The notes under the pieces: model-generated
The model's database searches: none
Seen by the model: only the letters and a program-made list of their open reading frames with translations
What the model was told of the DNA's origin: nothing
From: Robbsia sp. KACC 23696
Lineage (GTDB): Bacteria > Pseudomonadota > Gammaproteobacteria > Burkholderiales > Burkholderiaceae
Direction of reading: 5' to 3'
NCBI RefSeq assembly: GCF_039852015.1
Contig: NZ_CP156626.1
Coordinates: 1,646,249-1,710,248 of the forward strand
DNA length: 64,000 nucleotides
Shown here: positions 43,891 to 51,959 of the stretch, in pieces
Layout of the letters: each line of letters begins with the position of its first letter
How positions within the stretch are numbered: the first letter of the stretch is position 1
Translations under genes and position numbers: made by a program

Positions 43891-45153
43891 CTATCCGGCC
43901 AATAACGGCAGGGTCGCTTCCGGCACCGTGTACTTTGAGATGGCGGCGACTAATGGCGCTAGTGGGTAGGATAATCCACCGTAATTGTCGGCTACATCAC
44001 CGGTTGTATGGCCGGTGAGTGCGTTGTGTACGTCAGCAGGAATTCCAGCAAGACGGGAAAGGTGTTTGAATGTGTGGCGAAACGAATGGAACACCATACG
44101 CTCGTCTGTCACCCTGCAGACCGTACGAAGATACCGCCCGAACCACTTCGAGAAGTTCCCACTTTCAACGCCATACACATCGGGTATGAGGCTGAAGAAG
44201 ATTCGACGCTTGCCTGCTGCGGCCCTTGCGTGCTCTAAGAATCCAAGACGTATTAGGTCGGCATGTACGGGGATGCGGCGCTCGCTGGCTGCGGTTTTCA
44301 GTTCTTGCCCGTCCTCCGCGCTATGGGTGACCCTTACGACCCATGCTGAGTGCTGTTGGCCCGCTCCGTCCCGGTAAGCTTCTTCATAAACGTCTTCTGG
44401 TCGAAGCTGCGCCAACTCTTCGATTCTTGCGCCTGTGAACAATGCCAGCAGAGGCAGCCAATAGCAGGCGTCCCCACCGCCGCCCCTTGGCCTGCTTCCG
44501 TTGGTATAGACCGGACTTGTGAAGATCGCCTTCAATGCGGCGTCGTCAAACTCGCGCCGTTTCTCTTTGGCTCGCCGTTTCTCGGCCACTCTGATACGGG
44601 AGGCCGGATTCGCTTCTAAACCAAGATCATTATCCTTCGCATAATTGAAGACTACGCCGATCATGCCCAACTTGACGTTGATGTTAGCTGGGCTCTGGCC
44701 GTCAGCCAGTAGTTGATCTTTGTAGTCGAGGATTGTTTGCCGCTTCACATCGTTGGCGCGCGCCGCGCTCGTGACTTTGACGAATTCGGCAACGATTGCA
44801 CGAGTCCGGCTGGCCGTCTTAGGCGCTGGCCGCTTCTCCCGTTCCCACTTGTCGATTACATCCGTCAGCAGGCTACCGGATGCTGTTTGCTGCACGGACT
44901 CGGTCACTGGGCGTGCAACCGCGACAGGGATCTGCACAACAGGCGATGCAGTTGGCCCGCCATTGCGATGATGACAAAACTCGCCATCAAGGCGAACGCC
45001 AGCCAGACGAGCAAGCCTGACAGCTTCAATGCGGGAGGTGGTACGAAGGGAGAAAGAGACTTCTAACTTGCCACCGTAGTAGGTGGCAATGTCTCTTGGG
45101 ATACGTCTGCGGAAGTAGTAGGTACTGCCGCGTCTGAAGAGGTGAGTACACAT
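43891..45153 (-). CDS. Tyrosine recombinase with DUF6538-like N-terminus
   Basis: 420-residue integrase. The N-terminus (LFRRGSTYYFRRRIPRDIAT, then SLRTTSRIEAVRLARLAGV) is the short domain common to a class of island integrases. The catalytic residues are visible in LFTGARIEELAQLRPEDV, FHSFRHTFKHLS and GHTTGDVADNYGG. The ATG at 45153 has TTGGAGC seven bases upstream. It starts 86 bases from the att-like copy at 45239, the usual position of an integrase beside its attachment site. Confidence 0.87.
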   Translation of the reverse strand: MCTHLFRRGSTYYFRRRIPRDIATYYGGKLEVSFSLRTTSRIEAVRLARLAGVRLDGEFCHHRNGGPTASPVVQIPVAVARPVTESVQQTASGSLLTDVIDKWEREKRPAPKTASRTRAIVAEFVKVTSAARANDVKRQTILDYKDQLLADGQSPANINVKLGMIGVVFNYAKDNDLGLEANPASRIRVAEKRRAKEKRREFDDAALKAIFTSPVYTNGSRPRGGGGDACYWLPLLALFTGARIEELAQLRPEDVYEEAYRDGAGQQHSAWVVRVTHSAEDGQELKTAASERRIPVHADLIRLGFLEHARAAAGKRRIFFSLIPDVYGVESGNFSKWFGRYLRTVCRVTDERMVFHSFRHTFKHLSRLAGIPADVHNALTGHTTGDVADNYGGLSYPLAPLVAAISKYTVPEATLPLLAG

Positions 45154-45238
45154 CGTAAGCTCCAATGTGCGTCACCCACTTGATACAACCCAGCGAAAAC
45201 TGCTGAATTGCCTAGATTTCTAAATTAAATCAATAACT

Positions 45239-45275
45239 TGGCGGAGAGACGGGGATTCGAAACCCGGATAGGTTT
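45239..45275 (-). repeat. Third, partial att copy (tRNA-Ser 3' end)
   Basis: 37 bases matching the 3' end of tRNA-Ser and the two 72-bp repeats with a single mismatch, then divergence. It lies between the integrase gene and brnA, whose stop codon begins at its last base. It is probably an older attachment site or a recombination scar. Confidence 0.8.
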
Positions 45276-45547
45276 TACGCCTTGTGCGTCTGTAACCAAT
45301 CCCGCAGCGCGCCGTTCATCCGCGTCTGCCAGCCGTCGCCGCGCGACTTGAAGGCTTCGACGATATCGCCGTCGAGCCGCATGCTGACGAGTTGCTTCGT
45401 CGGCGCTTTTTGCGGGCCGCGGGCGCGCCGGACTGCCGCCTGAAACTCGGCAGGCATTTCGTCGAGTTTCTTGGCGGTCTTGAATTGCTGATCACCCCAT
45501 TCGGGGTTCTCGCTGTCGATCATCTCTGGATCAGGTTTCTTGCTCAT
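45275..45547 (-). CDS. brnA: BrnA antitoxin
   Basis: 90-residue antitoxin of the type II BrnT/BrnA system. Residues ~45-90 contain QLVSMRLDGDIVEAFKSRG and MNGALRDWLQTHK, the ribbon-helix-helix-like dimerisation and DNA-binding part. It binds BrnT and represses the shared promoter. The start overlaps the 3' end of brnT by 17 bases. The stop codon lies at the edge of the partial att copy at 45239-45275. Confidence 0.85.
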   Translation of the reverse strand: MSKKPDPEMIDSENPEWGDQQFKTAKKLDEMPAEFQAAVRRARGPQKAPTKQLVSMRLDGDIVEAFKSRGDGWQTRMNGALRDWLQTHKA

Positions 45548-45800
45548 AGCGTTTGACCTCGCGGGCGTTAGCCTTTCGCAGGCTGATGACTCGGATCGTC
45601 GATTCGACCAGGGTGAACACGACCATACACAGACGATCCCCGATAAAGCCCAGCGATTGATACCGCGTCTCCGGGTAAGCCTTGCGATCGTCGGTCTGCG
45701 TGAGGGCAGTCTCGAAATCGAAGTGCTCGACCAGATTGAACGACATACCGCGCTCGGCGATGTTTCGTTCATTCTTGGCAGGGTCGTATGTAAAGTTCAC
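45531..45800 (-). CDS. brnT: BrnT toxin
   Basis: 89-residue RelE-fold ribonuclease toxin. Family landmarks: FTYDPAKNERNIAERGMSF at the start, GFIGDRLCMVVFTL, and IRVISLRKANAREVKRYE at the end. It starts with GTG and has no ribosome site; the -10 box sits only 7 bases ahead, so the mRNA is probably leaderless. It is the first gene of the toxin-antitoxin operon. Confidence 0.87.
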   Translation of the reverse strand: MNFTYDPAKNERNIAERGMSFNLVEHFDFETALTQTDDRKAYPETRYQSLGFIGDRLCMVVFTLVESTIRVISLRKANAREVKRYEQET

Positions 45801-45805
45801 AAATC

Positions 45806-45855
45806 AAATTGTATATACGAAATAAGTTAGGGTCAATATTTTGTATTTACAATTT
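45806..45855 (-). promoter_or_regulatory. brnTA promoter with overlapping inverted repeat operator
   Basis: Minus-strand TTGACC (45836-45831), 17-base spacer, TACAAT (45813-45808). The promoter is framed by two 18-base arms (45806-45823 and 45838-45855) that form a near-perfect inverted repeat, with one arm covering the -10 box. This is a typical autoregulated toxin-antitoxin promoter. Confidence 0.75.
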
Positions 45856-46033
45856 GGCCCTGAGGTGCGATTCGCCATTAACGACGAAAGGCGCACTCTC
45901 ATGCAAGTGCGCTAGAAGCCGAAATAGGCGCAAAGCGCACCTATGAACACGATTTGATATTGGTGAGTTGCCGCGTGGGTGGTTGCCACCCTCTTTGAGA
46001 AGAGCCGTTATCTGCAGGCTTTCATCTGGAATG

Positions 46034-46105
46034 CTGGCGGAGAGACGGGGATTCGAACCCCGGATAGGTTTGACCCTATACACGCTTTCCAGGCGTGCGA
46101 CTTAA
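46034..46105 (-). repeat. Right attachment repeat within tRNA-Ser
   Basis: 72 bp identical to 32427-32498; here it is the 3' part of the intact tRNA gene, supplied by the element so that the tRNA stays functional after integration. Confidence 0.92.
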
Positions 46106-46124
46106 ACCGCTCATCCATCTCTCC
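46035..46124 (-). tRNA. tRNA-Ser(GGA)
   Basis: 90 nt including an encoded CCA. The acceptor arms GGAGAGA / TCTCTCC pair fully, the anticodon arm CACGC-CTGGAAA-GCGTG gives anticodon GGA, a long class II variable arm (TATAGGGTCAAACCTA) is present and the T-arm is GGGG-TTCGAAT-CCCC. It reads UCC/UCU. The island lies on its 3' side and its original terminator is now 13.6 kb away at 32382. Confidence 0.96.
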
Positions 46125-46512
46125 GGAGCCAGCTATTATAGCCATGTTTTCGGATTGTGGGAATTTTTTTGCAATCGCCTCCATTCGGCCCCGCATAGGT
46201 CGTCAGTACGGCCCCTGACCGAGTCGCGCATCCCGAGACGCATCCCCGAGACGCACCGCAAGCATCCCGTGTGACGTCGAATCTCCAGCGCCGTCTCAAC
46301 CCCGCCGTCGCGACCTATCGGCACGCCGGCAATACCGAATTCGCCGCCAAACATCGGCATTGCCCTGCGTCGCTCCAGTCCCATCTCAATTTTCAGCCCG
46401 CGTGCGTCGATCATCACCGCAAAGCAATCGCACCGCACGAACGATCCCGCGCCGATAGCCTCGGTTATGCCTACATTGCATCTATCGATATAACGCTCGG
46501 TGAGGTCGGAAG
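46125..46512. other. Region between tRNA-Ser and the F-box-like array
   Basis: 388 bases that must contain the tRNA promoter on one strand and the array promoter on the other. A minus-strand frame here has no ribosome site and overlaps the first array gene. TTCG words occur but not as a TTCG-N16-TTCG hrp-type box. Nothing else supported. Confidence 0.55.
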
Positions 46513-48285
46513 GTGAATGCAATCCCGTCGCTTGTGCTTTTTCAGACGCGCCACTGCACTGAAGCGATAGACGATCGCGTGCGCGACAGCGATGCCATGG
46601 CGGAACCGTCGCAACCGATCGTATTACTTCGTCTCCCCATCGAGCTGTTCGACAAAATCCTGTATTCCTTTGCCGCACCGGATATCACGAATCTCGCTTG
46701 TGTCAGCGGCCCATTGCGCGCGTCACTGCGGCAGCATCCCGTGGTCCTCGCCTTGGCGCAACTCGGCGCGCCGCGCTTTTACGCCGGACTTATCGGCGGC
46801 ATGGAAGCTATCCAGTCGACACCGCTGCCGTTCCGCGAATCGCTGATGCGCGAGTATGCGTCCCGAATGGTGCGTATCGACGACGGCGACGGCGCGATTC
46901 CCTGGCTCTATTACCTTCGGCTTTGCGAGCGTCAACTGCATGCCGGGCCGCCTGAGGAAGACCGCTTTCTCGGCATGCGAGATCTGTGCATCGTTCAGCC
47001 ACTCGCCATGCTGCGCTTATTGAAAAGGCCATTGCAACAGTCCTATCTGGCTTACTCATGGCAACAGCAGTTGCAGGCGTTACCGGAAGAATACAGGACA
47101 GACCTTTCCAAGGCGATCATCGGTTTGAATTCCGGCGAGACGAAATACGATCGCGCGATATGGGGGCTGATCGACAACGCCGACGATGGTTCCAACCCTC
47201 CACCACTACGCCGGATCGCCGTGATGGCGGCGTTACAACTTTTCGACGTTCATGCGCGAGATGTCTGCCACCGTTTCGTCAAACGTTTCGGTTTGACCTC
47301 GGAACAAAGAACAACCCAACTTGAACCGATGGTGGTTGAAGCAGTGGCGACATGCTTTTCCCTGAGTGTCAGTGATCTCGCGGCCGTCATGCAACGCTGG
47401 AGCATGAATCACACGACGTTTCTGCCGGCGTTGCACGCGGCGCTGCTGACGAAAGCAGTGGATGCGCTGCGCGGTCCCTGGGCCGAACTCTATGGCGCTA
47501 GCGTGACGCCGGCAACGCCGCTGGTCCAGATGCAAGCGGTCGAACAGGTTCTGGGTATTCCGGCGAATGCGGCGCGCGACATCAAGGCAATCCAATCGGT
47601 GATGCCGACGTTTTGGACGCTGTTCTGGATGAGCGACCGTATCGTCATGACCCATTCGAATAACCTGCCGTGGCAAACCGTGCTGCACCTGCCATGGCAG
47701 GTGCAGCCGACGTTGCTCGCGAGACTGGCGTCGCAGGCGGGATTGGCGCTCACCGATGTCGATGGTAATTGGGGGGACAGCCGCAGCCTGGAGCACTGGG
47801 AACAGCAGATCGTGGAGACGTGCATGACCCACGACCGCCCGCGCCTCGCCGTTCGCGCGCTGATGCTCGCGTGCCACCTTTCGCGGTTTCGGAGTCACGA
47901 CAAGCGCTCGGTGATACTGCTGCGCGCGCTGACGCTGGCGGTCGCGACGATGCCGCCCTGGAGTTGGAATGAGCTGATCGAGGCGCTCTGCCTGCATCGG
48001 GTGGAAGCGCAGCGCATCCCTCGTCCCAGCTGGCCGCGAGACGTGGATGTCGAGCATTGGTTGACGACCTTTCTGGCGGATCCGGCTAGCTACCTCATCG
48101 CCCCGTCGCCGATGCTCGTCGCTGCGCTGATTCGTCATGCGGAGTCGATCTGGCGTCATGCGCCGAACGGTGAGGGAAGCGATGGCGAGCGTTTCGATCG
48201 CTTGTGCGAGCGACTCGATCTCTCGCAAAGAGATCGCGGATGCCTTTCCGATTCGCTGACATGCTTCAGTGAGATCGGATCGTGA
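46513..48285 (+). CDS. F-box-like array protein 1
   Basis: 590-residue protein, no signal peptide or membrane helix. A polar N-terminus (MNAIPSLVLF onward) leads to an F-box-like segment at residues 38-82 (LRLPIELFDKILYSF, DITNLACVSG, HPVVLALAQL). The rest is predicted helical with the family blocks RESLMREYASRMVRIDDGDG, VMAALQLFDVHARDVCHRF, PWQVQPTLLARL and PPWSWNELIEALC. It starts with GTG after GGTCGGAAG. First gene of the array, on the 5' side of tRNA-Ser. Bacterial F-box proteins usually recruit host Skp1 after secretion; here that role is an inference. No known family is recognised beyond the F-box. Confidence 0.7.
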   Translation: MNAIPSLVLFQTRHCTEAIDDRVRDSDAMAEPSQPIVLLRLPIELFDKILYSFAAPDITNLACVSGPLRASLRQHPVVLALAQLGAPRFYAGLIGGMEAIQSTPLPFRESLMREYASRMVRIDDGDGAIPWLYYLRLCERQLHAGPPEEDRFLGMRDLCIVQPLAMLRLLKRPLQQSYLAYSWQQQLQALPEEYRTDLSKAIIGLNSGETKYDRAIWGLIDNADDGSNPPPLRRIAVMAALQLFDVHARDVCHRFVKRFGLTSEQRTTQLEPMVVEAVATCFSLSVSDLAAVMQRWSMNHTTFLPALHAALLTKAVDALRGPWAELYGASVTPATPLVQMQAVEQVLGIPANAARDIKAIQSVMPTFWTLFWMSDRIVMTHSNNLPWQTVLHLPWQVQPTLLARLASQAGLALTDVDGNWGDSRSLEHWEQQIVETCMTHDRPRLAVRALMLACHLSRFRSHDKRSVILLRALTLAVATMPPWSWNELIEALCLHRVEAQRIPRPSWPRDVDVEHWLTTFLADPASYLIAPSPMLVAALIRHAESIWRHAPNGEGSDGERFDRLCERLDLSQRDRGCLSDSLTCFSEIGS

Positions 48286-50066
48286 ATGCCGACCTGTCGC
48301 GAACGGTGTCCAATGCGCCGTCGACCGCCGGGAGCGTGGATGGCCCCTCTGCTGACTTCGATACCATCGCAGGCGGTTGCCATCCGGTCACGCTATGCGT
48401 GATACCAGCGGACGTGCAGAGCGAAATCTTCCATCATTGTTCCGCACGCGACATCACGAATCTGGCATGCATCAGCGTGTCGATGCACACGTCACTGCAA
48501 GATCATCCGGTGATTCGCGTCTTCGGCCAGATCAAGACGCCGTGCAATTACGCGTGCCTCGTTGGCGGCATGGAAGCCATCCAGTTGGTGCCGTTGCAGT
48601 TTCGCGCGCTGATGATGCGCGAATATGCGTGCCGAATGATCCGAATCGGTGATGGCGACGGGGCGGTTCCGTGGCGCTACTACGTGTTGCTTTGCCACAG
48701 TCAAATAAATGCCGACGCCCACTTACCGAACCGGAACGAAAGCCTGCGAGATTTGTGTCTTGTCCAATCGATTGCGATGCTGCATATGTGGGAACGCACG
48801 ACGCGGCCACTAAATACAGTGTTTTCCTGGGAAGAAGAGGGGGATGTCCTGTCACCTTCTTATCGAGCGGAAGCCGTCGACGCATTGCTGGAAATGAACT
48901 TCGGCATCAGTGCCCAAGCGCGCGACGTATGGACGCTCACGGACCTCGGCCAACGCAGTGCGGCGCGCGTGCCCACGCGTTTCATCGCAGTGATGGCGGC
49001 GTTGCAGTTGATGGATGATCGCGCACACGACGTTTGCCATCGATTCACCAAATGTTTCGCGCTGACGTCGGAGCAAAGGAAGACGACGTTCAATCCAGTC
49101 GTGGTGAATACGTTGGCGCGATGCCTTTCTCGAAACGGTGGGGATGTGGGCGCTGCGCTGAACCGCTGGGGCATGAATACACGCGCGCTGTTGCCCGCAT
49201 TGCACGACGCGTTCTTGCAAAAAGCGTTGCAGGCGCTGCGCGGCGCATGGACCGACATTTTCGATTGCGCGATGACAAAGGCGGCGCCGTCGGTGCACGT
49301 GTCCGTCACGGACCATGTTTTGGGTATTCCGACGAATGGCATCGCGGATCAGCAAGTCGTGTTGTCGGCAATGTCGACGTTCTGGACCCTCTATTGGCCC
49401 AACGACAGTTTTCCATCCCTTCAATCGGGCCGTATCGCGTGGCAGAAAGTGACGACGTTGGATTGGCAGGTGCAGCCTACGCTGCTTGACAGGATTGTCG
49501 TTCGCACTAAATTTGCAGGGGCCGATGTGGCGGATAGTTGGGGGCGACACGGAAGTCTTGCTTCGTGGGAGCAGAAGATCTTTGCAACCTGCATTGCGTA
49601 CGATCGACCGCGATTGGCGATTCGTACCTTGATGATCGCCTGCCACCTATCGCGCTTCAAGGATTACGACACACGTTCGCGGATACTGCATCGGGCGCTG
49701 GCGCTGGCGCGCGAGAACACGCCGCCTTGGAGCTGGAACGAGATCATCGAGGCGCTCTGTCAACTCCGCGCATCCGCGATACGGAGCCAGCGCTTCGACT
49801 GGCCGAGTGAAAGTGACATCGCGACCTGGATGACGATCTTCCTTTCCGATCCCGCAACGTGCATGGTTGCGCCATCGCCGATGCTGGTGGCGGTGCTGTT
49901 TCGTCACGCCGAGTCGATCTGGCATCACCTGCCCGAAGGCGAGGGCGGCGATATGGGCCGTTTCGACCGGCTATGTGATCGGCTCGATCTGATGCTAAGA
50001 GATCGTCGGGGCCTGAAGGCGTCGCTGACGCGGTACTTTCCCAACGATGCGGCAGCGGTGCATTAG
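48282..50066 (+). CDS. F-box-like array protein 2
   Basis: 594 residues, full-length paralogue. F-box-like segment at residues 40-82 (CVIPADVQSEIF, RDITNLACISVSM, HPVIRV). Core blocks: ALMMREYACRMIRIGDGDG, FIAVMAALQLMDDRAHDVCH, DWQVQPTLLDRIV, PPWSWNEIIEALCQLR, RFDRLCDRLDLMLRDRRG. The GTG lies in a four-base overlap with the stop of protein 1, implying reinitiation. N-terminal 35 residues are Ser/Thr/Asp-rich and differ from the other copies, as is common for secretion signals. Confidence 0.7.
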   Translation: MNADLSRTVSNAPSTAGSVDGPSADFDTIAGGCHPVTLCVIPADVQSEIFHHCSARDITNLACISVSMHTSLQDHPVIRVFGQIKTPCNYACLVGGMEAIQLVPLQFRALMMREYACRMIRIGDGDGAVPWRYYVLLCHSQINADAHLPNRNESLRDLCLVQSIAMLHMWERTTRPLNTVFSWEEEGDVLSPSYRAEAVDALLEMNFGISAQARDVWTLTDLGQRSAARVPTRFIAVMAALQLMDDRAHDVCHRFTKCFALTSEQRKTTFNPVVVNTLARCLSRNGGDVGAALNRWGMNTRALLPALHDAFLQKALQALRGAWTDIFDCAMTKAAPSVHVSVTDHVLGIPTNGIADQQVVLSAMSTFWTLYWPNDSFPSLQSGRIAWQKVTTLDWQVQPTLLDRIVVRTKFAGADVADSWGRHGSLASWEQKIFATCIAYDRPRLAIRTLMIACHLSRFKDYDTRSRILHRALALARENTPPWSWNEIIEALCQLRASAIRSQRFDWPSESDIATWMTIFLSDPATCMVAPSPMLVAVLFRHAESIWHHLPEGEGGDMGRFDRLCDRLDLMLRDRRGLKASLTRYFPNDAAAVH

Positions 50067-50180
50067 CGCAGCGCGGGGTACATCCGCCGCCCGTTGCGGA
50101 CAGCCGCATCGTCGGCATCGGTTGGGGTAGACGAGGCTTCGATTACGCATGCCGGTGACAACCTACGGTGAGGGTGGAAT

Positions 50181-51959
50181 GTGAATGCGATCGCGTCGAA
50201 TATCGTATCGAACCTGGCCGACGGCACCGAGGCCATTGAAGACAGCGAAGGGAGTCACGCCACGGCGCTGATCGCTTCACCCTCGTTCGGCTTGCTGCGG
50301 ATTCCCCCTGATATGCAGCAGGAAATTCTGTCGTTGCTGGGTGCCCAAGACATTACGTGTCTGGCGAGTGTCAGCGTGTCGATGCGCGTGTCCTTGTTGC
50401 GGCATCCGGTGCTGCTCGCGTTTAGTCGGATGAGCGCCACGAAACATTACGCCGCGCTGATCATGGGTCTGGAAGCCATTCAGTCGACGCCGCTGCGGTT
50501 TCGTGCGCCGCTGATGCGTGAGTATGCGTCGCGCATGGTTCGCATCGAAGACGGCGACGGCACGCTCCCATGGCGCTATTACGTGTGGCTCTGCGAGGGA
50601 CAACTGCGGGCTGATGCAGCCCCGTCTACGAAATTCCTTGGCCTGCGCGATCTATGCCTGGTCCAGCAGATCGCGACGCTGCGGATATTCGGGCGCCCGC
50701 GTCAGGACCTGGATCAGATCCACTCCTGGGAAGCGGATCTGGACGTGTTGCCGTCACCTTACCGGGCGAGCCTGGTGGATACATTATTGGGATTGGGTTC
50801 CAAGATGAGCCACTACGAACGCAACCTTTTTGCGCTTGCCGGCTTCGGTTCGGAAGGCGACAAACGTTCATCGGTGCAATTTATCGCGGTGATGGCCGCG
50901 CTGCAGCTCTTCGATGTCGAGGCTCGGGACGTGTGCCATCACTTCACGACCTGTTTCGCAGTCGGGGCGGAGCAGCGAACGACATGCTTCGAGCCGGTAG
51001 TCGCGCTTGCACTTGCAACATGCTTTCTCCAGCGGGGCGGCGACGTGGAAGAGATCCTGCGTCGCTGGGGCATGAACCACGGCACGCTGCTGCTGGCACT
51101 CCACCACGCGCTGTTACAGAAAGTCATGGAAACCATGCGCAACGCGCACTTTTGCGATATGACGCCGAGGCAGATCACGTCTCCGGGCCAGGGGCAGGCA
51201 ATCGAGTTTGTTCTGGGGATGCCGTCCGATGCGACAAAGGATCTCGATGTCGTTCGATCGGTGATGTCGACGTTTTGGAACCTCTATTTCTCGGCGATCC
51301 AATCGTGTCGTAGTGCGTGCCGCACGGTGCTCCAGATGCCCTGGCAAGTTCAGCCGACCCTGCTTTCCCGATTGGCATGCCGGTCGCGATTGGCGTGCCG
51401 CGATGCCGATGAATGGTGGGGGACAGGGCGAAGTCTGTTGCTCTGGGAGGAAACAATGGTGACGACCTGCATTGCGCATGGACTGCCTCGACTGGCGGTT
51501 CGTGCGCTGACCCTCGCCGTGCAATTGTCGCGTCTGCAGGAATACGACGATCAGTCGATCGTGTTGCAGCGAGCGCTGCGCCTCGCGCGCGATACTTCCC
51601 CGCCTTGGAGTTGGAACGAACTGATCGAGGCGCTCTGCGCGCACCGTGCCGAATCGGAGCAATTGATGTACGTGCAATGGCCGTCCGACGCAGACGTCGC
51701 GGAGTGGATGACGGCCTTTTTATCCGATGAGGCAACGCATGTCATCGCGCCGTCGCCGACGTTCGTCTCGATGCTTGTCCGTTTCGCCGAATCGATCTGG
51801 CCGCATTTGCCCGAAAGCGCGCAGGGCAACGGTACGAGGGAGGATCGCGTAGCGCGATTGTGCGAACGACTCGATCTTTCCAAATCCGGTCGCCGGCGTT
51901 TGAACCGCATACTCATTCCTCCGACGAGGTTGGAATATGAATGCCATTCCCGCGGATAG
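50181..51959 (+). CDS. F-box-like array protein 3
   Basis: 592 residues, full-length paralogue. F-box-like segment at 38-82 (LLRIPPDMQQEILSLLGAQD, LASVSVSM, HPVLLAF). Blocks: APLMREYASRMVRIEDGDG, QFIAVMAALQLFDVEARDVC, PWQVQPTLLSRLACRS, SPPWSWNELIEALC. It follows a 114-base gap, the only real intergenic space in the array, so a second promoter may lie there. GTG start after GGGTGGAAT. Its 3' end overlaps protein 4 by 23 bases. Confidence 0.7.
   Translation: MNAIASNIVSNLADGTEAIEDSEGSHATALIASPSFGLLRIPPDMQQEILSLLGAQDITCLASVSVSMRVSLLRHPVLLAFSRMSATKHYAALIMGLEAIQSTPLRFRAPLMREYASRMVRIEDGDGTLPWRYYVWLCEGQLRADAAPSTKFLGLRDLCLVQQIATLRIFGRPRQDLDQIHSWEADLDVLPSPYRASLVDTLLGLGSKMSHYERNLFALAGFGSEGDKRSSVQFIAVMAALQLFDVEARDVCHHFTTCFAVGAEQRTTCFEPVVALALATCFLQRGGDVEEILRRWGMNHGTLLLALHHALLQKVMETMRNAHFCDMTPRQITSPGQGQAIEFVLGMPSDATKDLDVVRSVMSTFWNLYFSAIQSCRSACRTVLQMPWQVQPTLLSRLACRSRLACRDADEWWGTGRSLLLWEETMVTTCIAHGLPRLAVRALTLAVQLSRLQEYDDQSIVLQRALRLARDTSPPWSWNELIEALCAHRAESEQLMYVQWPSDADVAEWMTAFLSDEATHVIAPSPTFVSMLVRFAESIWPHLPESAQGNGTREDRVARLCERLDLSKSGRRRLNRILIPPTRLEYECHSRG

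Larger units (their letters stand above)
32427..46105. mobile_element. tRNA-Ser-integrated genomic island (phage-related)
   Basis: About 13.7 kb bounded by identical 72-bp direct repeats that correspond to the tRNA-Ser(GGA) sequence from the D-arm side to the 3' end. The intact tRNA is at the right end and the displaced 3' copy plus terminator at the left. Cargo: RelA/SpoT-domain and ParA-like genes, serine recombinase, a phage-like gene run with a putative internal virion protein, two tyrosine recombinases and BrnT/BrnA. Composition is more AT-rich than the flanks. A third partial att copy at 45239 suggests that two insertions have accumulated. Confidence 0.88.

Noticed and set aside
46125-46512. 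HrpB-type hrp-II box (TTCG-N16-TTCG) upstream of the F-box-like array
   Set aside because: Three TTCG words are present but none at the required spacing, so type III secretion control is not supported from this region.
46136-46678. 180-residue minus-strand frame between tRNA-Ser and the array
   Set aside because: No ribosome site, no recognisable domain, and it overlaps the well-supported first array gene on the other strand.
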